From Silene latifolia (taxonomy: Eukaryota; Streptophyta; Magnoliopsida; Caryophyllales; Caryophyllaceae), in NCBI RefSeq assembly GCF_048544455.1, contig NC_133538.1:19185969-19249968 (forward strand): DNA of 64,000 nt. Direction: 5' to 3'. The notes beneath the pieces were generated by a model. It ran no database searches and was not told the DNA's origin. It saw only the letters and a program-made list of their open reading frames with translations. How positions within the stretch are numbered: position 1 is the stretch's first letter; every line of letters begins with the position of its first letter. Made by a program: the position numbers and the translations under genes. Below, one piece after another: positions 33,961-46,130 of the stretch.

Positions 33961-36900
33961 TTACGGGAAGTTATTTCTCGGGTTTTGTTAATTATGCGAT
34001 TAAGGTATATAATACTTCCGTCATTGTGCTTAAACACTTTTTCAAAACCTATTTACTGTCAAGAGAGAAAACAAAGTACGTTCTTCGCTTTAATCGCATT
34101 GTTAGCAAATCTCGGAGTTTGGAAGGTCGGATTTCACCTTTCGTTATACCGTTGAGATCCTTGCATCGAGGGTAAGATCTATGTACCGTTTTTATAGTAT
34201 TTCCTTTAAGTTGTTTAAACCCTAATATGGGGAATTGGGGGTTTTGTTGTAGATAATGATTGGTAGTGATTATGTGTATGTATGATAAGAGGAGGATTTG
34301 TAGAAGCGGCTTTTTGATACAGTTGTTGAGACCGTCTGATTGTTGTGCTTTTCAGGTAGGATTTTCTACTCAGTATTAGTCCCATAATGGGATGATTGTT
34401 GATGTGTTGAGATTGATTGTTTAATATCGTAATTGTATTGTGACGACTGTGATTGTGATTGTGATTGTTTGTCTCTGGTTCTCGAGATGCGTTCTCGGCT
34501 GAGTGGAGTCACTTGCGGGAGTGGCTTCACGCCCTAGTTTCGCCTCCTGTGGAACCCGCCACAAGAGGGATATGCACATTAATGGACAGGGTTATCGCTC
34601 GGTATGATGAGCGGGGCTTAGGTGGGTACGGCTGCGGTCCCCCACTGGCAGGGCTGGTCCAGTGGACAGTCGGTGATTGAGATTGATGGGACTGGTGTGA
34701 TTGTGTGTGTGTGTGTGTGTGTGACGGTGTAAGCTGTCTTTTTGTCTTATTGTTGATATATATATAAGTTGTGTGATTAGTACTGACCCCGGTTGTTGTT
34801 TTGTAAAACCTGCGGTGATCCATTCGGGGATGGTGAGCAGGAATTGAGCAGGTTTGAGTTGAGTACTGGGATAGCTGGGATGTGCCACCGTCTGACGATA
34901 GAAGTCTTCCGCTGTAGTTTTATTAGTTTTATAACTTTTCATTAACTCGGTGAGAGATTGGTTTGAGAATTTGTACCCGTATTTTGGGATTTTGTTTCAG
35001 TTGTACTTTTCACTAAAGTTATATCATTTAAAGTTGTTTCGTTATTGTCTTATGAATATCATGCCTCGGGTAACCGAGATGGTAGCATCCTTATACCTGA
35101 GTGGTCCTGGTAAGGCACTTGGAGTATGGGGGAGTTACACTAATAGTCAGTCCTGAAGGTAGTAGTACCAAAGGTAGAGATATATTGATTGGCCACAGAT
35201 CAACTGGATTACAAACAATTAGTGAACTACACCCGTCTTACATGGCCTTACAATACCCACTCTTATTTATGTATGGAGAGGACAACTTCCACTTAGATAT
35301 ACCGTATTATACTGACCAGGATAACCCCGAGACGTCGAGAAGGAAGAATGTAACTATGCGAGGGTACTACACCTACAGGATACAACAAAGAATCTCAGAA
35401 GGCCATATTTGGCAATGTGGCAGACGATTGTTCCAACAATTCTTGGTGTATTGTTGTTGTGCGATTGAATCAGATAGGTTATGGTATATTAAAAACAACC
35501 AAGACTTATTCAGATGTGATATACTGAATGATATATGCGATGCTATTGAGAAAGGAGACTTAATTGGACATGTAATCAGAAAAAGATTTTATCTACCGCC
35601 CTCATTCACAGGGAGCCCAAAATATATGTACCAGCGCTATCAAGATGCAATGGCAATTTGTAGGTGGTATGGAAATCCTTATCTATTTCTAACTTTCATC
35701 GCAAATTCAAGGTGGCCAGAGATCGAAGCTATGTTAAAATACATTCCGAACCAAAGGCCTGAAGACAGGCTTGCTATTGTGGCCAGGGTATTCAAGTTGA
35801 AGCTTATGCAACTACTACACTGCCTAAAGACGGAGTGCTATTTTGGAACGACAATCGTAGGTAACTTTTTTAATGCAAAAGACCATTAATAACTTAGATT
35901 CATAATACATCTATATTAATCAGAAATTACCAATATCACAGATGTATACACCATTGAGTTTCAAAAAAGAGGGCTGCCACATGCACACATTTTATTATGG
36001 TTAAAAAAGGAAGAGGTTGATCTGTCTACTGATTATATCGATAGCATTATTCACGCGGAAATACCTGACAAGGACAGAAAACCGGCTTTATATGAGGCTG
36101 TGTCCCGCTTCATGGTACATGGCCCATGCGGTGAAGCAAATCGCAGTTGCTCTTGCATGGTGAACGACACCTGCAGTAAGAAATACCCAAAGTCATTTAA
36201 CAAAGAAACTACATTAGACCACAATGGGTGCTCTATATACAGACGACGCGAAAACAAGAGGTAACTAAGACCCACATCTACTTATGTTACATAGTTGTTG
36301 TAGTTAAATTACTTTGTGTTTTATAACAGATAATACTAACCATGTCAAATCAGCAAAACGCACCAATACTTATAATCCAAACCACGCTTAACAAAGGTTG
36401 TTTGACATGATTACATTAACAGAACAATAAAGAAAGAAGACAACCACATGGACAACCGTTCAATCGTGCCATATAACCCCGGATTACTGTTGATGTTCGA
36501 CGCACACATCAATGTCGAATGGTGTAATACTGCAAGAGCCATCAAGTATTTGTTCAAGTACATCGCAAAAGGACCAGACAAAGCTACTTTAGTCATAAAG
36601 GACGACGCAACAGACGAGATAAAGTCTTACCTGGATTGTAGGTACCTGTCTGCATCCGAGGTAGCATGGAGAAAATTTGAGTTCGACATCCAAGAGAGGA
36701 ACCCGTCAGTGATGCAACTGCCAGTACACCTAAAAGGGTAGCAGGCTCTACTAATAAGAGACGATGACATACTGAAAGTAGTACTAGCGAGAGAAAGCAA
36801 CACGGAGACAAAGCTAACAGCATGGATGAGGGTAAAAAAGATGTTTCCGGAGGCACGAGAACTTTCCTATGCAGAATTTCCTACTAAGTATATGTGGGAT

Positions 36901-37068
36901 GATGGGTGGCAGAGAAGAAAACAAGGAAGATACATTGGAAGAATTTCTTACGACCATCCCACTGCCGGAGAGAGATATTATCTTCGTCTTCTTCTCAACA
37001 TAGTGAAAGGTCCAAAAAGTTACGAGGAAATAAGGACAGTCAATCAGTGTGTGTATCCAACATTCAAG

Positions 37069-37139
37069 GATGGGCAATGCCGTCACAGCTACGAGAACTG
37101 TCAACCGATGGGCAATGCCGTCACAGCTACGAGAACTGT
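37069..37139. repeat. 33-bp tandem duplication in RepHel exon 4
   Basis: The segment starting GATGGGCAATGCCGTCACAG occurs at 37069-37101 and 37107-37139, separated by 5 bp. Around it, the expected stretch between VYPTFKD and QLRELFVTMLL (the conserved region with an ...ACFALGLL-like motif in other Helitrons) is missing, so duplication and deletion seem coupled. Confidence 0.8.
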
Positions 37140-39097
37140 TTGTCACAATGCTACTATGTTGTGAAATCACAGATGTAAATAATCTATGGGAGACAAACTA
37201 CTCGATCATGTCAGAAGACATAGAGAGGAAGAAAAGGAGATTATTTGGGTACCCGACCTTACCCTCTCAGACTCCGCCAAAAAAACATACACCTTGATTG
37301 AAATTGATAAGATCCTCATGAAGTGCGGAAAGAAACTAAAGGATATAAAGGGCATGCCCCAGCCGGATGAGTCAGATATTAAAGGCATGGAAAATAAGCT
37401 CATAATGGAGGAGAAGATGTACGACAAGAAACAAATGCAAACCGAATGTGAAAACAGGAGAAAACTGCTAAATCAAGAACAATTAGGTAAGTGACGGGCA
37501 ATATTAAGTCTACCTACTGTTTCTTTTAATTTTGAAATTCAATATTGTTATGTTAATGACACAATAGCTGTATACGAAGCGGTTCTAAAATCCGTCGACA
37601 ACAAGATAGATGATGTGATCTTCGTTTAAGGTCACCGAGGGACTGGAAAGACGTTCTTATACGGAACAATATCGGCTAAGCTACGTGCTTCAAACAGGAT
37701 TGTACTAAATGTTGCCTCATCAGGTAAGACGATAAAGACACAGACATGCTTTACATATTGGTAAATTCATAAATTAATAGTTATATACAAACTATAGGTA
37801 TCGCGACTTTACTTTTGCCGGGAGGTAGAACAGCACATAGCCGATTCGAGATACGATTGAATTATTTGACGACTCTACGTGCAATGTATGACAGAACAGC
37901 CAACTTGCAGAACTACTATGGCAAACATCACTGATAATATAGGATGAAGTGCCTATGGACCATAGGCACGCCTTCGAGGCACTTGACCGCACATTAAGGG
38001 ACATTGTTAGTTTCAAAGAGCCTGAGGCATCGTCGAAACTGTTTGGAGGTAAAGTTGTATTACTTGGGAGCGACTTCAGACAAGTGCTGCCTATAATCCC
38101 TAAGGGACGGAGATAAGATGTAGTCCAAGCGTCGATAAGCAGATCCTACATTTGGAAGACATGTAAAGTTTTACTCTTAAGAACAAGTATGCGTGTCAGT
38201 GAAATAGATGGAACTGCAAAGACTAAGAAGAGAAATCAAGAGTTTAATGAGTGGCTATTGACAATGGGTGACGGGAGGTTCCAGGCTAAGCCAGAACCAC
38301 ATGAAGACGAAGCTACGTGGATAAAAATACCAGAGGGTTATGTTTACAGTACTGGAAAGATAGACATTAAAAGCATGGTCCAAGAGATCTATCCTAATTT
38401 CTTAACTAGAACAGAGGATCACAATTACCTGAGGGAAAGAGCGATTCTCACCCCAATAAATGAGAACACCGACTCCATTAATGAATACATGGTCGATTTA
38501 ATGCCTGGCACCTACAAGGTCTATATGAGCTGTGATGAAGTTTGTGCTTCGTCAATAGACAGGGAAGAGCAATTCACAGCATATCCAACCGAGTACTTGA
38601 ACAGCCTCAAGCTACAAGGCCTGCCAAACCATACGCACAAGTTAATGGTTGGGATGCCGGTTATGCTACTAAGGAATATAAACCCCTCCAGAGGATTATG
38701 TAATGGCACAAGACTCATAATCACACGTACTGGCAATTTTATAGTCGAGGCAACAATAATTACGGGGTCTCAAGTTGGAAAACAAGTGCTCATATAGAGA
38801 ATTATGATGACCTCATCAGATACCAAGATTCCGTTCATTTTTAAAAGAAGGCAATATCCGCTTAAGCTTGCTATATATGCTATGACGATAAACAAGAGTC
38901 AGGGTCAGTCTCTTACACATGTGGGTGTATATTTACCTAAGCCGGTATTCAGTCATGGGCAATTATATGTGGCAGCCTCACGGACGACGTCGCCGCAAGG
39001 TCTGAAGTTCTTCATCGACGATTCAGGACATTTATATAAGGGTTACACAAGAAATATAGTGTTCATCGAGGTATTTTCAGATTTACCTACGGTCTAA

Positions 39098-40177
39098 GTT
39101 TAGTCCGGATGAACAATAGGTTACAATTGGTTAGTAATTGATTTAGATCTAATGCGTATGAACAGAAACAGTTTCATTTTTACAATTTCTCCTAGATGAT
39201 TTATACCATCGTAAAACTTACTAAAGAACCCAGATTTTCTAATCATCTCTATTTATTCTAGCCAGTCTACGATTTAGACTGAAGACGTATCTTCACGTTG
39301 AAATATCTTGCCCATTTGGTAAAAAAAAAAGCAAAAGAAAAGATGTCCACTTAATAGACAACTGGTTCACACATGAATAAGAAAATTTTCAAAGGAGAAA
39401 TAAAAGGAATAAAGACTGATAATCTTCAATTCTACGCGGTTGTGTCAGTATCAGTTCAGAGATCAGACTATCAGTGAGATCAAGCGGAATAACATTTTCA
39501 CATGCATCAAAATCAAAATCAAAAACGTCTCACAACATTAAGATAAATCAGACTATACCTGGATAGATAAGGGATAACCGATGATGATGGAGATTCGATT
39601 ATGATGATACGCGATGGTGCTGCTGATGACGGCATTCAAAGGTGATGTCCGCGATGCGGCAAAATCATATGATTGATATTGATTTTGATTTCGGTTATTC
39701 GATAAATGTGTGGAAATATCAATCTGATGTACAGATGATGATACTGATGATGATTTTGATGAAAAATTAACGATTTAGGGGTTTTCATTTGGGTAAAGGA
39801 GCTATGAAGACTTTACTATAAAAATGTAACATAAAACTTAAAGATGGTAATGAAAAAAAGTGGATCCACAGTAGATGTATAGTCAGCCCCACCCTTCCCT
39901 TTGAGAAAGATTTGGGGATGGAGTAAATAAGTGGATGATATAATGTTTTTTAACAAAACTTTAACTTCTATTTCACTTAAAACTACAAAATTTATCAATA
40001 TATTTATTCAATTAGAACAAGAACAAGCCATATACAAAGTATTTGAAACTCCATAATACGTAACCCGTAATTTATAGTTTCAAGTGCGAATCGTTCCGTC
40101 TATGTACCTGGCTCGATTGTGCAGAATTTTACTTACCAAAAGTGACAACTGAATATTATGAAATAACAATATTGAAA
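39098..40177. other. Helitron 3' non-coding region
   Basis: No gene seen. AT-rich, with GATGATG-rich stretches at 39580-39780. It ends at the hairpin before the CTAG terminus. Confidence 0.55.
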
Positions 40178-40205
40178 CCGTACATCGCACGGGCAAAAAA
40201 ACTAG
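40178..40205 (+). other. Helitron 3' terminus: hairpin and CTAG
   Basis: CCGTACATCGCACGG (40178-40192) can form a short imperfect hairpin, followed by GCAAAAAAA and CTAG (40202-40205) before T. A GC hairpin 8-12 bp before CTRR, with insertion at A/T, is the standard Helitron 3' end. Confidence 0.82.
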
Positions 40206-40794
40206 TATATATCTATGTCACACTTAACAAATGTCTCATTTATTTTCCAAATATTTGTATATAACTTTCGAGCCTTGTTATTAAAAATATCGAAAGAAAA
40301 AAAAACGAAAATTCAACAATTATATATAGGCTTGATTTGAACTTGAGTTTGGCTCGAGCTTGCGTTAAATCTCGCAAGCTTGATAACGAGCACATTATTG
40401 AGCTCGAGTTTTGCTTTACGAGCACAAGCCTTATTTTAAGACCAGAAAATATCAACATTTTTTAATAGAAAATAATCATGTAATGATAAAATGTTATGAC
40501 TAAAATTGTCACTATTATTTTAACAGAAACCTTATCGTAACATTTTATCATAAAATATGTACATTTTATCGCAAAATGGTTATGCTTGGTTTGTCTTAAA
40601 TTCAGATGCAAATACTTTGTCTGAAACACAAATTTGCCTTAGCTATATTTGAAATTTTGAACATAAATGCAGGTTAAGTTAGCTATACAATAATTTGTAG
40701 GTATGAGGTCTCCTTGTGCTTTTATGGTACAGTGCATATTTAAATCACATTTTTTTTCCAGTTGTTAATATAGAACATAGAAGATCAAATAATC

Positions 40795-40800
<6 letters not shown>
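40206..40800. other. AT-rich flank between Helitron and microsatellite
   Basis: No gene or recognised repeat. CTCGAGCTTG-type inverted motifs at 40345-40420 and repeated CATTTTATC (40490-40580) are the only patterns noticed. Confidence 0.4.

Positions 40801-40863
<63 letters not shown>
40801..40863. repeat. Microsatellite (AT)n(AG)n at P1 left end
   Basis: (AT)n to about 40829 then (AG)n with one AAAG interruption, directly followed by the P1 terminus GCAAGATCCGG. Confidence 0.95.
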
Positions 40864-40864
<1 letters not shown>

Positions 40865-40944
40865 GCAAGATCCGGTGAGTTCACCTATATATTTGAGTCC
40901 CATGAGTCCACTTATGTATCCCACGCTGTACAAAAGAATATCAC

Positions 40945-41056
40945 AAACTTACACTTCGAGAAGAATTTGGGCATATTCGTGATCGTGAAGCTGGAGCCTT
41001 GCTCACCCATAATCACAAGGGCAAAGGAGGATGGGTTACCTTCCCTTTCATCATAG
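40945..41056 (+). pseudogene. Captured NPF2-type transporter exon 1 (partial)
   Basis: The frame reads DREAGALLTHNHKGKGGWV then TFPFII, ending with GT at 41057. KGGW(I/V)TFPF is the N-terminal signature of plant NRT1/PTR (NPF) proteins of the NPF2/NAXT-like group, just before the first membrane helix. The start is uncertain; the frame is open upstream to about 40930 without an ATG. Splicing to the exon at 51539 gives FPFIIATVMELSLAAGGW, which matches NPF proteins across the junction. A fragment this short cannot encode a transporter. Confidence 0.75.
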
Positions 41057-41462
41057 GTAAATATCGATTAATTGCTTTTGTTTATATTTACTGTTAAAGT
41101 ACTTGCGTCTTTAGCTATTAATGGTTGCCGATGTAGAAATAGGTGCTTATAGTCTAGTAGCAACCAAGGACGTTTGAATATAAAGAAGTCGTTTTTTGTA
41201 GTAGTGGTCATGAGAATGTTCATTTATCATGTTCACATTGAAAATGTCATTTTATTGCACACAACCAATTGTTTCTCTTTTTTTTTTTTTGGTAGAATGT
41301 GAGAACCAATTGTTTCTCTCGTTGACTAAAAAGGCCAATTGTTTCTCTTGTCTTTTAACCCAATCTGAACCCGTCATTTTGATAATTAAGCTTGTGACGT
41401 TTATAGTTCAGGGAACTGCTTTAACAGAAAAGGTAAATATTGATTAATCCCTTTTGTTCAGT

Positions 41463-42164
41463 TGTTGGGCCCTAAATTATCCTGCCTGACCTGATATAGG
41501 CCAGGCAACAGCCAAAGACAACTTCCAGGCTCTAGAGATCTAAAACCAGGCATTTCTCCAAGATTGACGGGCATTAAGCGGGAGTTGATTAAAGACAAAG
41601 AGAAATAACCAAAGCGGACTGAAAAGATAAAGCACCAGGCCATTGCGAGGCAACAAACAAGCGATCTCATATGTTCCCTACAAAAAAGGAAGACCAATTC
41701 CGAAAGGCAAAAATGTAGGGAGCAAAAAAGCAACGGCTAAGAAAGAAGTAACCATCTCCGGGTAAATAGGGGACATTCCCTATTTACCAGGAAAACCTAA
41801 ACGGCACAAAGGGATTGAAAGCAACCACCTATAAATAGAAAGTGGGGGAAGACAAGAAGGATTATCTGAGATACCATCACTTTTACTCATATACTTTGTA
41901 TTCTTAAGCAATATATTCGCTTCACACCCGATACAACAATACTCTGTCAGGCTATCCAAAATCATAGTAACAATCACTCCTGGCTTGGTGCCCGTGGTTT
42001 TTCCCTTATTCCCGTGGTTTTTCCACGTATAAAATCCTTGTGTCATTATTTATTAGTTTGTTTTACATTTAATTACACCAATCAGGCAAGTTATTCGAGT
42101 TAGATCACCCTACATATAAATCCCTGGCAGGACGCTCTAGATCAACAAAAATCCTGCTAAAACA
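41463..42164 (+). repeat. 5' LTR of element B
   Basis: 702 bp with a TATAAATA box at 41830-41837. It shares CTTGGTGCCCGTGG with element A's LTR. Confidence 0.95.
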
Positions 42165-42166
42165 AT

Positions 42167-42184
42167 TGGCGCCCACCGTGGGGC
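42167..42184 (+). other. Primer-binding site of element B
   Basis: TGGCGCCCACCGTGGGGC two bases after the LTR, identical to elements A and G0. Confidence 0.88.
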
Positions 42185-42243
42185 ATCTAACTCAAAAATA
42201 ATCAAAAGCCCACCATCAAAATACCACAAAAAACTAAGAAAAA

Positions 42244-43858
42244 ATGGCAGGAGATAGCATTGAGCAACAATTAGTCATTTGCCAAACAACGATTTGTTGG
42301 AGATGGAACAAGCTGAAACAAAAAATGATCCAGTGAAGTCAAGTGGCAAAATTGAAAGAATCGAAATCCGGCCTAAAGATACAGCTGGGAGAAAAAGCTT
42401 CAGGATCAAAATTGAAAGTCCAGTCTGGCACACCATTCTCCTCCATCATAAGGAACATTGACTTCTCCAATATTGGTACTCCAACTCCATCCAAAGCAGG
42501 AGAAGAAACGGACTCAGGAGAACTCCAAAGTCAAGAACTCCAAGATCAGACTAACACGACCATTATGATGGCTATGCTCCAAGAAATCCAAAAACTTCAT
42601 GAGAGATTTGAAAAGATCCCAGGAGTTCCTACCCCAATTGAAGAAGCAAATCCGAGAAAGCTATCTTTGATTCTCCTTCGTGGATGAAATAGCAAAAACA
42701 GACCTGCCAAAGAAGTTTGTGATTCCCTCAATGAGAATCTATGATGGAACCACTGATCCACAAAACCATGTTGCCTATTACAAGCAAAGAATGCTTTGGC
42801 ATCAATTCCCGATGAACTACGTCAAGTCTGCATGTGTAAGGGATTTGGAACAACTCTGAATGGACCTGCCTTGCAGTGGTACATAAACCTGCCAAATGGA
42901 AGCATCAAGTCCTTTGCTGACTGGTCAATTCTTTCAATCATCGGTTTGCCAGCAGAGGGAACTAGAGAAGAGATCCATGACACTGTACGGGGTTAAACGA
43001 AGCCTGGAGAATCAATCAGATCATACATGACAAGATTCAACAAAGAAAAAGTATCAATCCCGGATGTGATGTTGGAACACCATTGAAGCTTTCGAAGCAA
43101 GGGCTACCCCTGGACAGTGACTTTTATGATGAAATGACCATGAAGCCCTGTCATACCTTTGAAGATGTCCAAGCATTAGCCATAGGCTATATCAGGCTGG
43201 AAGAAGACAAAGGCTACAAGACAGACAATGCTGACAACAACTCGGGATATGACAAAACCAACAGAAAAGCTTTAACAACAAAGGAAGCAATTCCGGCCAT
43301 CTCCCACGCAAGACCCGACAGATCGAAGTCAACTATACACATGAACAACGAGGTAACTCCTATACTTATCCTCCTGTCCAGGAATATAACTTCTCTGTTG
43401 ACATTGCAGGATTGATCAAGAGACTTGACCATATGGGAGACATTGTCAAGTGGCCAAAGAAGTCAGACAACCCCAACTCAAGAAAGGATACCACCAGATG
43501 GTGTGAATTTCACATGGACATAGGTCACACAACAGAAGAATGCCTGGGATTACGGAGACAAGTGGCTTACCTGCTAAAGAAAGGATACCTGAAAGACTTG
43601 ATGCAAACAAAGAACAAGGAAGATGACGGAACAAGAAGAAACACGAAAAGGCAACAACGTGACCTACCCCTCTGCACACCACCCATTTATGAAGTCAAAT
43701 TCATCAATGGAGGATCGAAAATTTGTGGCCTGACCGGTTCATTTGCTAAGAAAATTGCCAGGGAGTCAAAAATGAAATCTCCTTTTAAATCTATCAATTT
43801 ACCTCAAATTACTTTTGACGACAACGATATGCGGGGTATTCCAGGACCTCCACCATGA
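42244..43858 (+). pseudogene. gag of element B
   Basis: Opens MAGDSIEQQLVICQTT at 42244 and then shifts frame repeatedly (pieces 42343-42687, 42796-42996, 43083-43415, 43412-43858). The pieces carry GTPFSSIIRNIDFSNIG, VCMCKGFGTTLNGPALQWYI, and the complete knuckle CEFHMDIGHTTEECLGLR (C-x2-H-x4-H-x4-C). Aligning with element A by eye, most breaks coincide with CAG or CTG triplets in A. The product would be the capsid/nucleocapsid precursor. Confidence 0.82.
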
Positions 43859-44297
43859 CAGCTTGGTAATCACCATGCAAATAGGGACTGCACGTGTCAT
43901 GAGAATCCTGGTAGATGGAGGCGATTGATAAACCCGATCATGCTTGATGTCCTTAAAGCAATGAAGATTGATGAGAGCCAAATCATAAAAAAGTCTAATG
44001 TCCTAGTAGGATTCAGTGGAGAAACAAGAAACACGCTAGGAGAAATACACCTACCCACATATGTGGAAGGAGTATCTTCATATGAAAGATTTGGAGTCTG
44101 GACTGCTGTCATCCTACAATGCTATATTGGGAAGACCATGGATCCACAACATAAGAGCCATACCCTCTACCTATCACCAATGCATCAAAATACCAACAGA
44201 ATGGGGAGTAGCAACCATTAAAGGTGAACCAAAATCTGCCCAGGAATGTTATCTTGAGGCATTGAAGCCTTCCAAGACAGGTAAGTCCCTCGCCTAG
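43859..44297 (+). pseudogene. Protease of element B
   Basis: MRILVDGGD followed by a stop corresponds to the DGGS active site of element A with a lost base. Then [20 protein letters not shown], and after another shift [20 protein letters not shown] and ending [10 protein letters not shown] at 44297, the same end as in element A. Confidence 0.8.
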
Positions 44298-44344
44298 CAA
44301 TTACAAAGATTACCACAATCAGGACAACTCATGTGGCGAAAACC

Positions 44345-45360
44345 AAAATGGAGACTGATCAAGTAATTTTAGACCCTGAGTACCCTGACAGGCATGTCTT
44401 GGTAGGATCGATGTCCCGACAATATCGGACCGGAATTAGTAAGTTTTCTTAAAAGTAAATCTTCATGTTTTGCCTGGTCACATTTTGATATGACCGGAAT
44501 AGATGCCAATATTATTACACATAAACTAAATGTTGATGAGTCTTATAAGCCTGTCCAACAGAAAAGAAGAAAATTTGCAGCTGAAAGACATGCCATCATC
44601 AATGAAGAAGTAGACAAACTATTGGACATGGGGATGATAAGAGAAGTCATGTACCCAGGTGGCTAGCCAATGTAGTGGTGGTTCAAAAGAAGAATGGCAA
44701 GTGGAGAGTCTGTGTAGATTACACAAACCTCAATAAAGCCTGTCCAAAAGACCCATTTCCACTCCCACACATAGATGCAATGGTGGATGCCACAGCGGGA
44801 CATGAACTCGACATTCATGGATGCCTCAAGTGGATTCAACCAAATCAAGATGCACCCATCGATCGGGAACATCTTGCATTTATCACGAAAGAGGCATATC
44901 TTGCTACACAATGAATGCCTTTTGGCACGAAAAATGCGGGGGCAACATACCAACGCCTGGTCAACACAATGTTCAAAGATCAAATAGGGGACACCATGGA
45001 AGTCTATATTGATGACATGGTAGTTAAATCAAAGAAAGCTGAAGATCATGTCAGGGACTTGGAAACAGCCTTTAAAATCCTAGAAGATTTTAATATGAAA
45101 CTCAATCCATCCAAATGCCATTTCGGGGTATCCTCAGGAAAATTCTTGGGGTACATGGTCACCAAAAGAGGAATAGAAGCTAGCCCAGAACAAATAAGAG
45201 CCATACTAGAACTAGAATCCCCAAGTCGAGTCAAAGATATTCAAAAACCGACGGGACGAGTTGCGACCACTGAATAGATTCATTTCCGGATCATCGATAA
45301 GATGCAAGGCATTCTATGACCTACTCGGGAAGAATAAAGCATTCAAATGGTTGCCGAACA
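44345..45360 (+). pseudogene. Reverse transcriptase of element B
   Basis: Pieces carry VVVQKKNGKWRVCVDYTNLN, KACPKDPFPLPHIDAMVDAT, MPFGTKNAGATYQRLV and YIDDM at 45005-45019, then GVSSGKFLGYMVTKRGI. Frame changes occur near 44560, 44800, 44910 and 45260; several involve CAG/CTG sites (for example ATGCGGGG where element A has ATGCAGGG). Confidence 0.87.
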
Positions 45361-46130
45361 TGAGTCGGCCTTCCAGGAACTCAAAACATACCTGACTACA
45401 CCTCCGTTACTTGCCAAACCGACAAAGGAGAACCCCGACGATCTACCTATCGATCCACGAAACAATGAATAAGTGGAGTCCTGACCAAAGAAGTTGATGG
45501 CCAACAACACCCAGTCTACTATGTAAGCAAAAGTCTCCTAGATGCAGAAACCAGGTATGGCCTACTTGAAAAATATGTACTTGCTTTAGTAATGTCCTGT
45601 ACTAAACTTCGACCCTATTTTAAAAGTCACCCAATCATTGTAAGAACCAACTTGCCTATCAAATCTGTCCGAGAAGGCCCGAGCTCGGGAAGAATGGCAA
45701 AATGGTCAGTACAAATCAGCACCTATGATATAACCTTTGAACCCGGACGGCAATTAAGTCTCGAGCACTAGCGGACTTCGTGGGTCAATTCAGCCCTACC
45801 CTAGAACCAGACCTCATAAAAGAGGTCAACCTTCTTGACACACAAAAAACAGACCAGGAATGGATTCTCCATGTAGATGGGGCAACAAATATGAAAGGCA
45901 CTGGCCTAGGATTAGTCCTAAAATCACCACGGGGAGACCCGATTGCACAGGCTGTTAGTTGTGAGTTCAAAGCCACGAATAATGAGGCTGAATATGAAGC
46001 CCGATTCTTGGATTAAAGGTATGTATAGAACTCGGTGTAGCAAACCTCAAGGTAAAAACTGACTCTCTTTTAATTTCCAATCAAGTTAAAGGAGTATATC
46101 TTTGCAAAAGATTCAAAAATGATACTCTAT
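45361..46130 (+). pseudogene. RNase H region of element B
   Basis: FQELKTYLTTPPLLAKP marks the RT-RNase H connection. WILHVDGATNMKGTGLGLVL (first catalytic Asp) and ATNNEAEYEA (catalytic Glu) at 45780-46016 are the archaeal-type RNase H of Tat/Ogre-like elements. Multiple stops between 45460 and 45780. Element A lacks this whole segment. Confidence 0.8.

Larger units (their letters stand above)
32764..35139 (+). mobile_element. Rearranged Tekay-like Gypsy LTR insertion
   Basis: Starts TGTAACATTCC and ends GTTACA, and is flanked by a perfect 5-bp duplication CTAAT (32759-32763 and 35140-35144). Removing it restores the RepHel frame. It contains no pol. Inside are two further LTR-start-like points, 33473 (TGTAACATT) and 33776 (TGTAATACTCCG), each preceded by a pol-end/PPT context (CGAGGACGAAGTTCCTTTTAAG and CGGGGACGAATTTC). 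The last part (33776-35139) has GACCCCGG and GATCCATTCGGGGATGG segments and TACTCGATCGAGTA motifs. It looks like a collapsed element formed by recombination between related copies. Tekay-like is my assignment from the TGTAATACTCC start and PPT context. Confidence 0.75.
31016..39097 (+). pseudogene. RepHel: Helitron Rep nuclease plus PIF1-family helicase
   Basis: Exons: one of three exon-1 copies, 32082-32763 continuing at 35145-35860, 35942-36260, 36423-37486, 37568-37723, 37798-39097. The N-part has a zinc region (YKCPKCEAIMWF) and ELHPSYMALQYPLLF, typical of Helitron_like_N. Rep catalysis: HUH motif in GLPHAHILLWL (35980-35988) and the tyrosine motif in AIKYLFKYIAKG. Helicase: Walker A GHRGTGKTFLYG at about 37630, [18 protein letters not shown] (Walker B region), [12 protein letters not shown], then TINKSQGQSLTHVGVYL and LYVAASRTTS (C-terminal motifs). 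It would nick and unwind for rolling-circle transposition. Breaks: Tekay-like insertion, TAG 36739-36741, a rearrangement at 37069-37139, TAA 37627-37629, further stops at about 37935, 38115 and 38797. Confidence 0.88.
13823..40205 (+). mobile_element. Autonomous-type Helitron remains (5' end not located)
   Basis: Two plus-strand genes in tandem, an RPA70-like gene and a RepHel gene, followed by a canonical Helitron 3' terminus ending CTAG at 40202-40205 before T. RPA-like proteins accompany RepHel in many plant Helitrons. Without the two large insertions (element A and the Tekay-like piece) the span would be about 9.5 kb. The 5' TC terminus was not found, so 13823 is only the first recognisable exon. 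Including the RPA gene is inference from linkage and orientation. Confidence 0.62.

Noticed and set aside
34527-34942. Minus-strand His/Thr-rich ORFs at 34527-34942
   Set aside because: Arise from a (GT)n tract and LTR sequence; no homology seen and the surrounding LTR explains the sequence.
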